NCBI RefSeq assembly: GCF_035319885.1
Contig: NZ_CP141285.1
Location: 124,001 to 188,000 of the forward strand
Direction of reading: 5' to 3'
Source: Altererythrobacter sp. H2
GTDB taxonomy: Bacteria; Pseudomonadota; Alphaproteobacteria; Sphingomonadales; Sphingomonadaceae
Length of the DNA stretch: 64,000 nt
Shown: positions 42,689 to 51,267 of the stretch, one piece after another
Layout: every line of letters starts with the position of its first letter
Position numbering within the stretch: the first letter of the stretch is position 1
The notes under the pieces: generated by a model
Seen by the model: the letters and a program-made list of their open reading frames with translations, nothing else
Database searches by the model: none
What the model was told of the DNA's origin: nothing
Translations under genes and position numbers: made by a program

Positions 42689-44249
42689 TCCGCTCGGGCA
42701 CATCACGCACCGACGCGAGCGCTGCCGCCTGGTCAGGGGTGACTGCCTCGCGGGCGGGCAGCGCCGCTTCGGCACCTTCATGGCCTGCTTCGTGGTACTC
42801 GGCGTCCTCGTTGACACACCAGGTGTCATAAACACGCCGTCCGGCGAGGATGTTCTCTACCGTCAGCATGGCGGTCATCATCGCATGGTCCTGATTGTTG
42901 TAGCGGTGCATCCCGTTGCGCCCGACGAGGTGCAGGGTCGGATGCTTCTCTTCCAGCTCATGGCGCATCGCCGAAACATTGGCGGCGTAGCTTTCATCAT
43001 AGACCGGGTAGGCCTTTTCCTGCCGCACAACGGCACCGCCGCGCACGCGCGCCGGATCGACCAGACCCAGAATTGCCATTTCTCGTTTGGCCAGTTCGAT
43101 CAGGTCAGCATCGGCCATCGACCACAGGCCATCTCCCTCGAAGCAGAAATACTCCAGACCAACGCAGGCCATGGCTTCGTCCGGCACCATCTCCGGTGAC
43201 CACGAGCGGAAATTCTGGACCCGGCCGACCTTCACCTTGCTGTCGTGGATATAGATCCAGTTGTCCGGAAACAGGTCTTCGCCTTCGACCATCAGTGCCA
43301 CGGTCAGAAAATCGCGGTACTTGAGGTTCGAAGCGTTCCATGTCGTATCCGGCAGTGGATGGAGGCGCGCAGCCAGTTCCCGCATCGGGGCGGAGCTGAT
43401 CGCGTGAGCCGCCCTGATCACGATCTTCCCGTCGGGGCCGTTGGCCGTCATGCGCCAGCCGCCATTGCCATCCGACGCCAGCTGCTCGAGCGCATGGCCC
43501 ATCAGCACCTGGCCCCTGCCGCTGGCGACAATCCGGTCACGTGCGGCATCCCACATCATCCCGGGGCCAAGCCGCGGGTAGCGGAAGGTTTCGAGCAGCG
43601 TCTTGACCGCCTGCCCGTCATTGGGGCGCTTGTTGAGGCCCAGCGAGCGCTTGAGCCCGTCCGTCACCGCGCCCCAGAGCGAGAGGCCCTTGATCCGCTG
43701 GGCGGCCCAGTCGGCGCTCATCTCGTTGCAGGGCATGCCCCACACCTTCTCGGTGTAGGTCTTGAAGAAGATCGAATAGAGTTTCTGGCCGAACTGATTG
43801 GTGGTCCAGTCCTCGAAGCTCTTGACGGTGCGGACCGGGAACAGCTTGTAGCGCAGGTAGCTCACCATGCAGAGGGTGGAGCGCCACACGCCAAGGTTCC
43901 ACAGCGCCTCGAAGGCACGCAGCGGATAGCTGTAGAACTTGCCCTCGTAATAGATGCGGCTCATTCGCGGACGCTGGATGAAATCGTCGGGCAGGATCTC
44001 GTTCCACAGGTCGACGACCTGCTGCGACTTGGAGAAGAAGCGGTGCCCGCCAATATCGAAGCGGTAGCCTTCATGTTCGACCGTGCGGCTGATCCCGCCG
44101 ACGTACGTACCGTCCTTCTCGATGATCGCGACGGTCTTGCCAGCTTTGGCCAGGAGGTAACCGGCGGTGAGGCCGGCAGGCCCCGCCCCGATGATCGCCA
44201 CGTCAACCGTTGTTCCCTCAACTGCTGGCAACCCACCTGCGTTCGTCAT
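42654..44249 (-). CDS. FAD-dependent oxidoreductase, UDP-galactopyranose-mutase/amine-oxidase-like
   Basis: A 531-residue flavoprotein. The FAD motif is VDVAIIGAGPAGLTAGYLLAK, followed by YVGGISRTVEHEGYRFDIGGHRFFS, as in UDP-galactopyranose mutase-like and protoporphyrinogen-oxidase-like proteins. A C-terminal HLVGRNGMHRYNNQDHAM segment closes the flavin site. This branch is frequently found beside membrane glycosyltransferases and is thought to act on nucleotide- or lipid-linked sugars; the reaction is unproven. ATG 44249 has AGGGG nine bases upstream. The C-terminal 60 residues are Ala/Glu-rich and may be disordered. Confidence 0.85.
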   Translation of the reverse strand: MTNAGGLPAVEGTTVDVAIIGAGPAGLTAGYLLAKAGKTVAIIEKDGTYVGGISRTVEHEGYRFDIGGHRFFSKSQQVVDLWNEILPDDFIQRPRMSRIYYEGKFYSYPLRAFEALWNLGVWRSTLCMVSYLRYKLFPVRTVKSFEDWTTNQFGQKLYSIFFKTYTEKVWGMPCNEMSADWAAQRIKGLSLWGAVTDGLKRSLGLNKRPNDGQAVKTLLETFRYPRLGPGMMWDAARDRIVASGRGQVLMGHALEQLASDGNGGWRMTANGPDGKIVIRAAHAISSAPMRELAARLHPLPDTTWNASNLKYRDFLTVALMVEGEDLFPDNWIYIHDSKVKVGRVQNFRSWSPEMVPDEAMACVGLEYFCFEGDGLWSMADADLIELAKREMAILGLVDPARVRGGAVVRQEKAYPVYDESYAANVSAMRHELEEKHPTLHLVGRNGMHRYNNQDHAMMTAMLTVENILAGRRVYDTWCVNEDAEYHEAGHEGAEAALPAREAVTPDQAAALASVRDVPERIRPAGPGREAA

Positions 44250-44309
44250 AGTCCGATGCCCCTGATTAAACCGGTCATCGGCAAGTGAAGGAAAATGGTA
44301 AGCGGAAGG

Positions 44310-44936
44310 TTAACGGCTCAGCAGCGAAGGACTTTGCAGGCGCGCAGCGATCTGGGCGAAGTCGCCGAGCGAGAAGGTATCCTCGAACACCAGCCCGAAC
44401 TGGGAATCTCGCCGCCAGCGAACCTTGGCCCGTATCTCGGGCAAATACCCTGATTCCAGCCGCACCATCTGGATCAGGGCAAGCCTCACGTCGCACTCGA
44501 TCCGTGCTCCCTGCTGGGAAAGATTGCGGATCATGGCTGGATGCTTCTGACCAAGCACCGCGAGGTTGACCGGCAGGTCGATCCCGATCCGCAGCTTGCG
44601 CTTGCGATAGCTTCCGATTTCGTTGACCAGCGCGGCCACGTCGATCGGCTCTTCGAACTGAAATCCGGCCTCGTTGTCCCGGTCCCACACCCGGTGCATG
44701 GTCACCCGCATGCCGGTTTCGGTTTCCAGCACGGCAGCTTCGCCCATCGGCAGCGGATGGAACATTCGCACACTGACCCCGCTGGCTGAAACGTCACGGA
44801 TGACGCAGACGAATTCGCCCTCAGGCATCGCCAGCTTTGCCGGCCGGATCAGCAATGTCACACGCGGCGCCGCGCGGAGTTCCTCGGAGCCGGGCCCCGA
44901 CGCCCTTATGACAGTCTCTAGCACACCACGTTCCAT
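44310..44936 (-). CDS. Protein with two tandem PilZ domains
   Basis: A 208-residue cytoplasmic protein. Residues about 20-100 form one PilZ barrel (RAAPRVTLLIRPAKL, IRDVSASGVSV) and residues 110-200 a second (RKRKLRIGIDLPVNLAVL, IRNLSQQGARIE, AKVRWRRDSQFGLVF). PilZ domains bind c-di-GMP through RxxxR and (D/N)xSxxG. In the first domain the arginines are present as RAAPR with RDVSASG; in the second as RKRKLR with RNLSQQG. Binding is likely but not assured. ATG 44936 was chosen; the Shine-Dalgarno is weak. Output is unknown. The next gene in the same direction is another PilZ protein. Confidence 0.82.
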   Translation of the reverse strand: MERGVLETVIRASGPGSEELRAAPRVTLLIRPAKLAMPEGEFVCVIRDVSASGVSVRMFHPLPMGEAAVLETETGMRVTMHRVWDRDNEAGFQFEEPIDVAALVNEIGSYRKRKLRIGIDLPVNLAVLGQKHPAMIRNLSQQGARIECDVRLALIQMVRLESGYLPEIRAKVRWRRDSQFGLVFEDTFSLGDFAQIAARLQSPSLLSR

Positions 44937-45093
44937 CACTCTGCGATCCGCACCTGACCTGCCAGGCAAGCCGAGGTGTAGTTTGCCTACCCTTGTGCGG
45001 CCGCTTGTGTGCGCAAGGGTTTAAGGTTCGCCATGGGGCAGCATCGGCATTTCTGCCTAAACGCCGGTAAACTTCAGGGTAGATGAATTGCGC

Positions 45094-45414
45094 CTAGTAA
45101 GACGATGACAGCCAGTCGAAAACCGAGACATGCAGCGGCCTTTCGAACTCTATCCCGATCGAGCTGGTGTCCTGCCAGCGGACCCGCGCCAGCAATGGTC
45201 CGATGCCCTGAAAGCTGATCTGAACAGTCGTCCCGGTCTCGAAACAGGGCGACAGGCCCTGGACCCGTGCCCCGGTCAGGGAGATGTCAGTCACCTTCAC
45301 CCCAGCGGCGAACCCGTTGCCGACACGCAGAAACCCCGCTGCCACGAAGCGGCGGCGTTCCGTCGAGCGGACCGGCGGCAATTTTGACGGCGGCTCGCCA
45401 TGATCCTCTTCCAA
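45094..45414 (-). CDS. PilZ domain protein
   Basis: A 106-residue single PilZ domain: RSTERRRFVAAGFLRVG supplies the Arg motif, VTDISLTGARVQG is the (D/N)xSxxG motif and RWQDTSSIGIEFERP the last strand. It would sense c-di-GMP. The start is TTG 45414, since no ATG or GTG lies between it and the PilZ motif; GGGA is seven bases upstream. It lies upstream of the tandem-PilZ gene with a 157-bp gap. Confidence 0.82.
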   Translation of the reverse strand: MEEDHGEPPSKLPPVRSTERRRFVAAGFLRVGNGFAAGVKVTDISLTGARVQGLSPCFETGTTVQISFQGIGPLLARVRWQDTSSIGIEFERPLHVSVFDWLSSSY

Positions 45415-45714
45415 TGTCCGTTCCCTCGAAGCGTTCGTGCGACCCGCTTTCGATCAGCTTTGTCCGTCCATCACGGCCGTCCCGGGTTGCCCGGCGACAA
45501 GCTTGTTTCGAGGGCAAGAAATAGGCGAATGGCTGCTGGAAAAGGTTGATGGAAACAGTCAACAGGACGTTAAAATGCTCTCATCCGTGACCTCGCCGAC
45601 CAGAGAGACGGCCCGGAAAAGCGGGCGTCTGGCGATAAACATGTGTCAAAGCAGAATCTTAACGCACGACCGGACCGGCTTAAGACGTCAGGGCCGCCTT
45701 ATTCGGTCGCCGGA
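45415..45714. other. 300-bp spacer between PilZ gene and tRNA-Leu
   Basis: No gene supported. Short frames on both strands have no ribosome binding site or domain. An imperfect palindrome GTTGA-N9-TCAAC occurs at 45546-45564. The spacer should contain the PilZ promoter and the 3' trailer of the tRNA transcript, but neither a strong promoter nor a terminator was recognised. Confidence 0.3.
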
Positions 45715-45799
45715 TGGTGCGGGTGGCGGGACTCGAACCCGCACGATCGAGGATCAGGGGATTTTAAGTCCCCGGCGTCTACCATTCCGCCACACCCGC
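45715..45799 (-). tRNA. tRNA-Leu (anticodon TAA)
   Basis: An 85-nt tRNA including an encoded CCA (45717-45715). The acceptor stem GCGGGTG pairs with CACCCGC (45725-45719). The D-arm GGCGGAATGGTAGAC, anticodon stem GGGGA/TCCCC with loop CTTAAAA (anticodon TAA at 45766-45764), a long class II variable arm as expected for Leu, and the T-arm CGGGTTCGAGTCCCG are all visible. It lies 58 bp downstream of ihfB in the same direction. Confidence 0.97.
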
Positions 45800-45857
45800 G
45801 CACGACCGGCCAAGCCCTATACGGGCAGTGTGGAAAGGCAAGCGGGGGAAATGCCGG

Positions 45858-46139
45858 TCAGTCGGCGTTGAGGCGGTCGCGGATTTCCTTGCCCGGCTTG
45901 AAATAGGGGACGCGCTTGCCGGGCACAGAGACCGGCTCGCCGGTGCGGGGGTTGCGGCCCTGCCGCGGCTCACGTGACCGGATGGAGAAAGCGCCGAAAC
46001 CGCGCAGTTCCACCCGCCCGCCATCGACCAGCCGGTTGGTGATTTCCTCGAAAAAGATGTCGACCACCTTTTCCACTTCATCCGCGCGCAGGTCGGGGTT
46101 TTCCTTGGCCAGCGCCTGAACCAGCTCAGATCGGATCAT
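45858..46139 (-). CDS. ihfB: Integration host factor subunit beta
   Basis: A 93-residue HU/IHF-fold DNA-bending protein: [43 protein letters not shown] and [25 protein letters not shown], with the arm motif RNPRTGE. The ending KEIRDRLN fits the beta subunit. IHF bends DNA at specific sites in transcription, replication and recombination. ATG 46139. The 161-bp upstream region contains two perfect palindromes (ACTTTG-TGC-CAAAGT at 46234-46248 and GGATTG-G-CAATCC at 46255-46267). Confidence 0.96.
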   Translation of the reverse strand: MIRSELVQALAKENPDLRADEVEKVVDIFFEEITNRLVDGGRVELRGFGAFSIRSREPRQGRNPRTGEPVSVPGKRVPYFKPGKEIRDRLNAD

Positions 46140-46233
46140 TCCACTACTCCCGCCGACCGGCTGGTTGGAGGCAGCCTGACCAGCTTGCCCACGCGAACCG
46201 CAGTCGTTGTTCCCTGTAAAGCGCCCCGAGACG

Positions 46234-46267
46234 ACTTTGTGCCAAAGTTGTCACGGATTGGCAATCC
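46234..46267. promoter_or_regulatory. Two palindromes between ihfB and the GntR gene
   Basis: ACTTTG-TGC-CAAAGT (46234-46248) and GGATTG-G-CAATCC (46255-46267) are perfect inverted repeats six bases apart, in the ihfB upstream region and just past the GntR stop (46301). They may be operator sites for ihfB or the 3' structure of the GntR transcript. Confidence 0.35.
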
Positions 46268-46300
46268 GCCATTGTGTCGTTTTTATCCCATGGGCTGGGC

Positions 46301-46642
46301 TCAGCGGCGTTCGAGCAACTCTGCCGGCTCGATCCCGAGCTGCTCCATCCGGGCGCGGATCTCCGGCCATTCGCGCTCGATGAACTGGGTGCGTTCCCGG
46401 GCGCGAAGCCGATCCGCGGCCCCCGGTACCACGTACATCCCCACCCCGCGCTGCACCTCGACCAGGCCATCCGACTGGAACTGCTGGTAGGCTTTCGCCA
46501 CTGTCAGCGGATTGGCCCCCTGCTGCGCAGCATAGGCGCGCACTGACGGCAACATCTGGCCTTCGGCATATTCACCGCCAATGATGGCTGCGGCAATCTG
46601 GTCGCGCAGCTTGAGATAGACCGGGCGGCTCTGCTGGGGCAT
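46301..46642 (-). CDS. GntR family transcriptional regulator, YtrA-type
   Basis: A 113-residue short GntR protein. The winged helix is PVYLKLRDQIAAAIIGGEY, GQMLPSVRAYAAQQGANPLTV and YQQFQSDGLVEVQRGVGMYV, followed by only about 40 residues, which is the short dimerisation tail of the YtrA subfamily. ATG 46642 has GGAG eight bases upstream. It is divergent from the POT transporter, with a perfect 8-bp inverted repeat (46732-46754) between the two genes, a good candidate for its operator. Confidence 0.92.
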   Translation of the reverse strand: MPQQSRPVYLKLRDQIAAAIIGGEYAEGQMLPSVRAYAAQQGANPLTVAKAYQQFQSDGLVEVQRGVGMYVVPGAADRLRARERTQFIEREWPEIRARMEQLGIEPAELLERR

Positions 46643-46731
46643 CCGAAGTTCTCCGTTCACTGCGTCAGTGCCATAATACAGCGCGGCGCACAAGGCGCGC
46701 TCCGTGGAAAACAGGGCGAGCCGGGCGGTTT

Positions 46732-46754
46732 CGTGTGAAACTACGCTTCACACG
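46732..46754. promoter_or_regulatory. Palindromic operator candidate between GntR and POT genes
   Basis: CGTGTGAA (46732-46739), 7-base spacer, TTCACACG (46747-46754): a perfect 8-bp inverted repeat 77 bp before the transporter start and 90 bp before the GntR start. Its size and symmetry suit a GntR/YtrA dimer. Confidence 0.55.
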
Positions 46755-46830
46755 GGCGATTGAGGCGCTAGGGTGCGCGGCTTCAGGCAAACTGATTGCC
46801 AATGACAAAGCCTTCGGGGGAAGCAGCCAA

Positions 46831-48480
46831 GTGACACTGGAACAGATCATCGTCACCGTCGCAGCAGCATTTTTGGTGCTGCTGCTGATCGGTGGCGCAG
46901 CCATCGTGACCTCACCCAAGCCGGAATTTGCAGGACATCCCAAGGGGCTGTTCGTGCTGTTCTTCGCCGAAATGTGGGAGCGCTTTTCCTATTACGGGAT
47001 GCGGGCACTGCTGATCTTCTACCTGACCCAGCACTGGCTCTACAACGACGAGAAAGCCTCGGTCATCTACGGTGCCTACACTGCGCTGGTCTATATCGCG
47101 CCGGTCCTCGGCGGCTATCTGGCAGACAAGTACCTGGGCCAGCGCAAGGCGGTGCTGTTCGGGGCGGTGCTGCTGACCTTCGGGCACTTCTTCATGGCGT
47201 TCGAAGGCGACGGCTCGCTGGGCCAGGCCAATCCGATGATCGACGTGTTCTGGCTCGCGCTGGCCTTCATCATCGTCGGTTCTGGCTTCCTGAAAGCCAA
47301 CATCTCCGTGATCGTCGGGCAGCTCTATCCGCGCACCGACATCCGGCGCGACGGTGCCTACACGATCTTCTACATGGGCATCAACGTGGGCGCGGCGGTC
47401 GGCACGATCATCGCCGGATACCTCGGCCAGACCTATGGCTGGGCCTACGGATTCGGCGCGGCTGGTTTCGGCATGTTGCTGGGCCTCATCGTGTTCATCG
47501 TGTTCAAGCCGCTCCTGCTCGGCAAGGGCGAGAGCAGCGTGCCGGAAAAGCTGGCCAGCCCGTTCATGGGCATCAAGTTCGAATGGTTCCTCTATCTCGT
47601 CGGCGTCGGCGCGGTGGCGGTGACCTGGTGGCTGGTGCAGAACCAGGCAATTGTCGGCAGCATCCTGGGCGTGTTCGGCGGATTGCTGGTCGCCTTCGTG
47701 ATCTGGGAAGCAATCAAGATCGGCGGCCACGACCGGGACCGGATATTCGCCGCGATCTTCCTGATCATCGGCTCGATCCTGTTCTGGGCCCTGTTCGAGC
47801 AGGCCGGTTCCAGCCTCAACCTGTTCACTGACCGCTATGTCGACCGGCAGGGGGTTTCGGCCTCGATCTTCCAGTCGATCAACCCGATCTACATCATCTT
47901 GCTCGCACCGCTGTTCGCAGGGCTGTGGACCTGGCTTGCCCGCAAGGGTCTGGAACCATCGACTCCGGCGAAGTTCGGCCTGGCGATCATCCAGCTCGGC
48001 GCAGGCTTCCTGGTGCTGGTGGCCGGTGCAAACGCGGTGGGCATGGAAGCGATGACGCCGGTGATCTTCGTGTTCCTGATCTACCTTCTGCACACCACCG
48101 GCGAGCTGTGCCTCAGTCCGGTCGGCCTCAGCGCGATGAACCGTCTTGCCCCGGCTCACATGGCATCGCTGATCATGGGCACCTGGTTCTTCGCGTCAGC
48201 AACCGGCAACTTCGCGGCCGGCCTGATTGCGGCAGCAACCGGCTCGGAAGCCGCGTCGGGCGAAGGCGCTGCCAAGGAAACCGTGCTCGCGGTTTACAGC
48301 CAGATCGGCTGGGTGGCAGTCGGCGTGGGGGTTGCGGTCATCGTGATCAGCCCGGTCATCCGCAAGATGATGCACCTCGACACCCTGCGTGATGACGATG
48401 TCGGCAATGATCTTGCCGGGCAAAGCGAGGCAGGTCTCGAAGCGCAGCAGGCTGGCGTTCATCCCGCCACCCGCCCGTAA
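46831..48480 (+). CDS. POT family proton-dependent oligopeptide transporter
   Basis: A 549-residue major facilitator of the PTR/POT family importing di- and tripeptides with protons. The signature FFAEMWERFSYYGMRALL contains the ExxER-type motif (EMWER), followed by the GGYLADKYLGQRKA loop. FYMGINVGAAVGTIIAGYLG is the second POT signature. About 13-14 helices can be counted, including one extra N-terminal helix (IIVTVAAAFLVLLLIGGAAI). GTG 46831 was chosen because GGGGGA is nine bases upstream; the earlier frame to 46735 runs into the operator region. The GntR gene and palindrome upstream suggest regulation. Confidence 0.94.
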   Translation: MTLEQIIVTVAAAFLVLLLIGGAAIVTSPKPEFAGHPKGLFVLFFAEMWERFSYYGMRALLIFYLTQHWLYNDEKASVIYGAYTALVYIAPVLGGYLADKYLGQRKAVLFGAVLLTFGHFFMAFEGDGSLGQANPMIDVFWLALAFIIVGSGFLKANISVIVGQLYPRTDIRRDGAYTIFYMGINVGAAVGTIIAGYLGQTYGWAYGFGAAGFGMLLGLIVFIVFKPLLLGKGESSVPEKLASPFMGIKFEWFLYLVGVGAVAVTWWLVQNQAIVGSILGVFGGLLVAFVIWEAIKIGGHDRDRIFAAIFLIIGSILFWALFEQAGSSLNLFTDRYVDRQGVSASIFQSINPIYIILLAPLFAGLWTWLARKGLEPSTPAKFGLAIIQLGAGFLVLVAGANAVGMEAMTPVIFVFLIYLLHTTGELCLSPVGLSAMNRLAPAHMASLIMGTWFFASATGNFAAGLIAAATGSEAASGEGAAKETVLAVYSQIGWVAVGVGVAVIVISPVIRKMMHLDTLRDDDVGNDLAGQSEAGLEAQQAGVHPATRP

Positions 48481-48508
48481 AATCCCGTCAGCCGGAGAAG
48501 CACGACCC

Positions 48509-49882
48509 ATGCGCTATCGCACGTTCACCGCCATCGGGGGGGCGCTGGCCCTCTCTGCCTGCACCACTAACGGGACGCCGGACACAGTTGCTTCGGCATC
48601 ATCGGGCCCGTCCGCCACGAAGGGCGAGGCGCCCTATGCCTCGACCTACAAACCCTATCCCGGCGCGGCGACCGCGCTGGTCGGGGCGACAGTGTTTGAT
48701 GGCGCCGGACAGCGTATCGACAATGGTACGGTGCTGTTCAGCGAGGGCAAAGTGGTTGCAGTCGGCGGTGCGGACCTCGCCATCCCGGCGGGCTACACCC
48801 GGGTCGATGGGACCGGCAAATACGTCACCCCCGGCATCATCGACATTCACAGCCATCTGGGCGACTACCCGACGCCGTCGGTCGAAGCGCATTCGGATGG
48901 CAATGAGGCGACCAGCCCGGCCACGCCCGAAGTCTGGGCGGAGCACTCGGTCTGGCCGCAGGACCCGGGCTTCACCCGCGCGCTCGCCAATGGCGGGATC
49001 ACCTCGCTGCAGATCCTGCCGGGCTCGGCCAACCTGTTTGGCGGGCGCACCGTCACGCTCAAGAACGTGGCCTCGCGCACCGTGCAGGGGATGAAGTTCC
49101 CCGGCGCGCCCAACGGCCTGAAGATGGCCTGCGGCGAAAACCCCAAGCGGGTCTATGGCGGGAAGGGCCGCGCCCCCTCCACCCGGATGGGCAACTTCGC
49201 GGTCAACCGCCAAACCTGGTTCGACGCCAAGGCCTATGACGGCAAGAAGCGCGATCTCGCCAAGGAAACCCTGAAGGGCGTGCTCGACGGGGAAATCCTG
49301 GTCCACAACCACTGCTACCGGGCCGACGAAATGGCGCTGGTGCTCGATATGGCCAAAGAGATGGGCTACAAGGTCACCGCCTTCCATCACGCCGTCGAGA
49401 GTTACAAGATCGGCGATCTGCTGCGCGAAAGCGACGTCTGCTCGGCCATCTGGGCTGACTGGTACGGCTTCAAGATGGAAAGCTACGACGGCATTCCGGA
49501 AAACGGTGCGCTGCTCTATCAGGCCGGCGCCTGCGTGGTGATCCACTCGGATGACGAGAACGGCATCCAGCGGCTCAACCAGGAAGCGGCCAAGGCACAG
49601 GCCGCGGGCAAGCGCGCAGGGATCGCCATTGCCGATGCCGAAGTGATCCGCTGGATCACGCTCAATGCAGCCAAAGCGATGGGGATCGACGACCAGACGG
49701 GCAGCCTCGCACCTGGCAAGATGGCCGACGTAGTGCTGTGGAACGCCAATCCGCTGTCGGTCTATGCGCGGCCGGAAAAAGTCTGGGTGGACGGTGCCCT
49801 GCTGTTCGACGCGAACGATCCCAAACGGCGACCGGTGAGCGACTTCGAACTCGGCCAGCCCGGCGAAGGAGACGTGAAATGA
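48509..49882 (+). CDS. Amidohydrolase family protein, predicted lipoprotein
   Basis: A 457-residue metal-dependent hydrolase with lipoprotein signal (FTAIGGALALSAC). The amidohydrolase fold is indicated by VTPGIIDIHSHLGDYP (HxH metal motif), HNHCYRADEM, VTAFHHAVES, VVIHSDDENGIQRL (metal-binding Asp) and the C-terminal GSLAPGKMADVVLWNANPL. This group includes imidazolonepropionase-like and exported dipeptidase-like enzymes; the substrate is unknown. ATG 48509 has GGAGA ten bases upstream. Its stop overlaps the next amidohydrolase start (ATGA), giving a paired operon downstream of the peptide transporter. Confidence 0.92.
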   Translation: MRYRTFTAIGGALALSACTTNGTPDTVASASSGPSATKGEAPYASTYKPYPGAATALVGATVFDGAGQRIDNGTVLFSEGKVVAVGGADLAIPAGYTRVDGTGKYVTPGIIDIHSHLGDYPTPSVEAHSDGNEATSPATPEVWAEHSVWPQDPGFTRALANGGITSLQILPGSANLFGGRTVTLKNVASRTVQGMKFPGAPNGLKMACGENPKRVYGGKGRAPSTRMGNFAVNRQTWFDAKAYDGKKRDLAKETLKGVLDGEILVHNHCYRADEMALVLDMAKEMGYKVTAFHHAVESYKIGDLLRESDVCSAIWADWYGFKMESYDGIPENGALLYQAGACVVIHSDDENGIQRLNQEAAKAQAAGKRAGIAIADAEVIRWITLNAAKAMGIDDQTGSLAPGKMADVVLWNANPLSVYARPEKVWVDGALLFDANDPKRRPVSDFELGQPGEGDVK

Positions 49883-51180
49883 TCCGGACCACGCTTCTCG
49901 CCACTGCGGCAGCTTTTGCTTTTGGCGCTCTCGCTGCCCCGGCCACCGCGCAGGATATCGCCATCACCAATGCTACGGTTGCAACCGGTGACGGCAGCGC
50001 GCCGATGGAAGGCGCAACGGTCGTCATCCGCGGCGGCAAGGTTGTTGCCGCGGGGCGCGGCGTTGCCGTGCCGGCCGGAACGCGCACGATCGACGGTGCT
50101 GGCAAATGGGTCACCCCCGGAATCTTCATGCCGGTCACCGACCTGGGCCTGGCCGATGTCGAAGGGGTGGGTGACAGCAACGATACCCGCGCAGCCCGGT
50201 CGCGTTTCAGTGCCGCGCTCGATGCCTCAACCGCCGTCAACTATGCCTCGCAGCACATCGCCGTCAGCCGGGCCGGCGGAGTAACCCGGGCCTCGATCGT
50301 GACCGCCCCCGGCGGCGCGATTTTTGCCGGTCAGGGCGCGGTGATCGACACCGGTGCCGACCGCAACGCGGTGGTCGCGTCACGGGCATTCCAGATGGTG
50401 ACGCTGGGCGAAGCCGCCGCTCGGATCGCCGGAGGCAGCCGCGTGGCCGCCTATGCCGAACTGGCCAACGCCCTGCGCGAAGCAGGCGAGTTTGCGGCGG
50501 GGCGCTGGCAGGGCGACGGCAATCTGCTGACCCGCGCCGACGCCGAAGCCCTCGCCCCGGTGGTTACGGGCGCGCAGCCGCTCTATGTCCATGTCGAGCG
50601 CGCGGCTGACATTCGTGCGGTGCTCAGCTTGCCCCGGCGATATCCAAAGCTGAAGCTGGTTCTTCTGGGCGTGTCCGAAGGCTGGATCGTGGCGGACGAC
50701 ATCGCCGCGGCCGGTGTGCCGGTGATCGCCGATCCGCTGGACAACCTGCCGGCCAGCTTCGAACAGCTCGGCGCGACTCACAGCAATGTCGGGCGCATGG
50801 TCCAGGCCGGGGTCAAGGTGGCACTTGGCGGCCTGTCAGGCGGAATTACCGGGCCGCGTATTGCCCCGCAGTTTGCCGGCAACCTCGTGGCGCTGTCGCA
50901 GGTACCGGGAGCCACAGGGCTGACCTGGGGGCAGGCCTTTGCCAGCATATCCTCGATCCCGGCCGAGATTTCCGGCTTTGGCGGCCGGTTCGGTGTCCTC
51001 AGTGCAGGGGCCGCCGGCGATCTGGTAGTCTGGGATGGCGACCCGCTGGAAGTCTCCTCCGCGCCGGTTCAGGTTTTCATCGACGGGATCGAGCAACCCC
51101 TCGACAGCCATCAGACCCGGCTGCGGGATCGGTACCGCGATCTCGACGAGGGAACCCTGCCGAAGGCCTACGACTGGTAG
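49879..51180 (+). CDS. Amidohydrolase-like exported protein lacking the HxH metal motif
   Basis: A 433-residue paralogue-like protein with a cleavable signal peptide (TTLLATAAAFAFGALAAPATAQ). Family landmarks remain (DIAITNATVATGDG, IDGAGKWVTPGI, the C-terminal GRFGVLSAGAAGDLVVWDGDPLE). The position of the metal-binding HxH after TPGI reads FMPVTDLG, and the Lys/His ligands of the barrel are not evident. It is therefore probably not a classical metal hydrolase. Forming a four-base overlap with the intact amidohydrolase, it may be a non-catalytic partner subunit; that is inference. Confidence 0.88.
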   Translation: MIRTTLLATAAAFAFGALAAPATAQDIAITNATVATGDGSAPMEGATVVIRGGKVVAAGRGVAVPAGTRTIDGAGKWVTPGIFMPVTDLGLADVEGVGDSNDTRAARSRFSAALDASTAVNYASQHIAVSRAGGVTRASIVTAPGGAIFAGQGAVIDTGADRNAVVASRAFQMVTLGEAAARIAGGSRVAAYAELANALREAGEFAAGRWQGDGNLLTRADAEALAPVVTGAQPLYVHVERAADIRAVLSLPRRYPKLKLVLLGVSEGWIVADDIAAAGVPVIADPLDNLPASFEQLGATHSNVGRMVQAGVKVALGGLSGGITGPRIAPQFAGNLVALSQVPGATGLTWGQAFASISSIPAEISGFGGRFGVLSAGAAGDLVVWDGDPLEVSSAPVQVFIDGIEQPLDSHQTRLRDRYRDLDEGTLPKAYDW

Positions 51181-51204
51181 CTCCCCACCTGCGCGGCCGG
51201 CTTG

Positions 51205-51250
51205 ACTGGCCGGTTGCAACCTCCCGGCGCCCGGCGCATTATTGCGCCGG
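51205..51250. terminator. Hairpins between amidohydrolase and NnrU genes
   Basis: A perfect 8-bp stem CCGGCGCA-TTAT-TGCGCCGG lies at 51231-51250, preceded by a weaker CCGGC/GCCGG pair near 51197-51213. They sit between the amidohydrolase stop (51180) and the NnrU start (51268). No U-tract follows, so termination is uncertain. Confidence 0.4.
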
Positions 51251-51267
51251 ATTGGGAGAGCAGGGTT

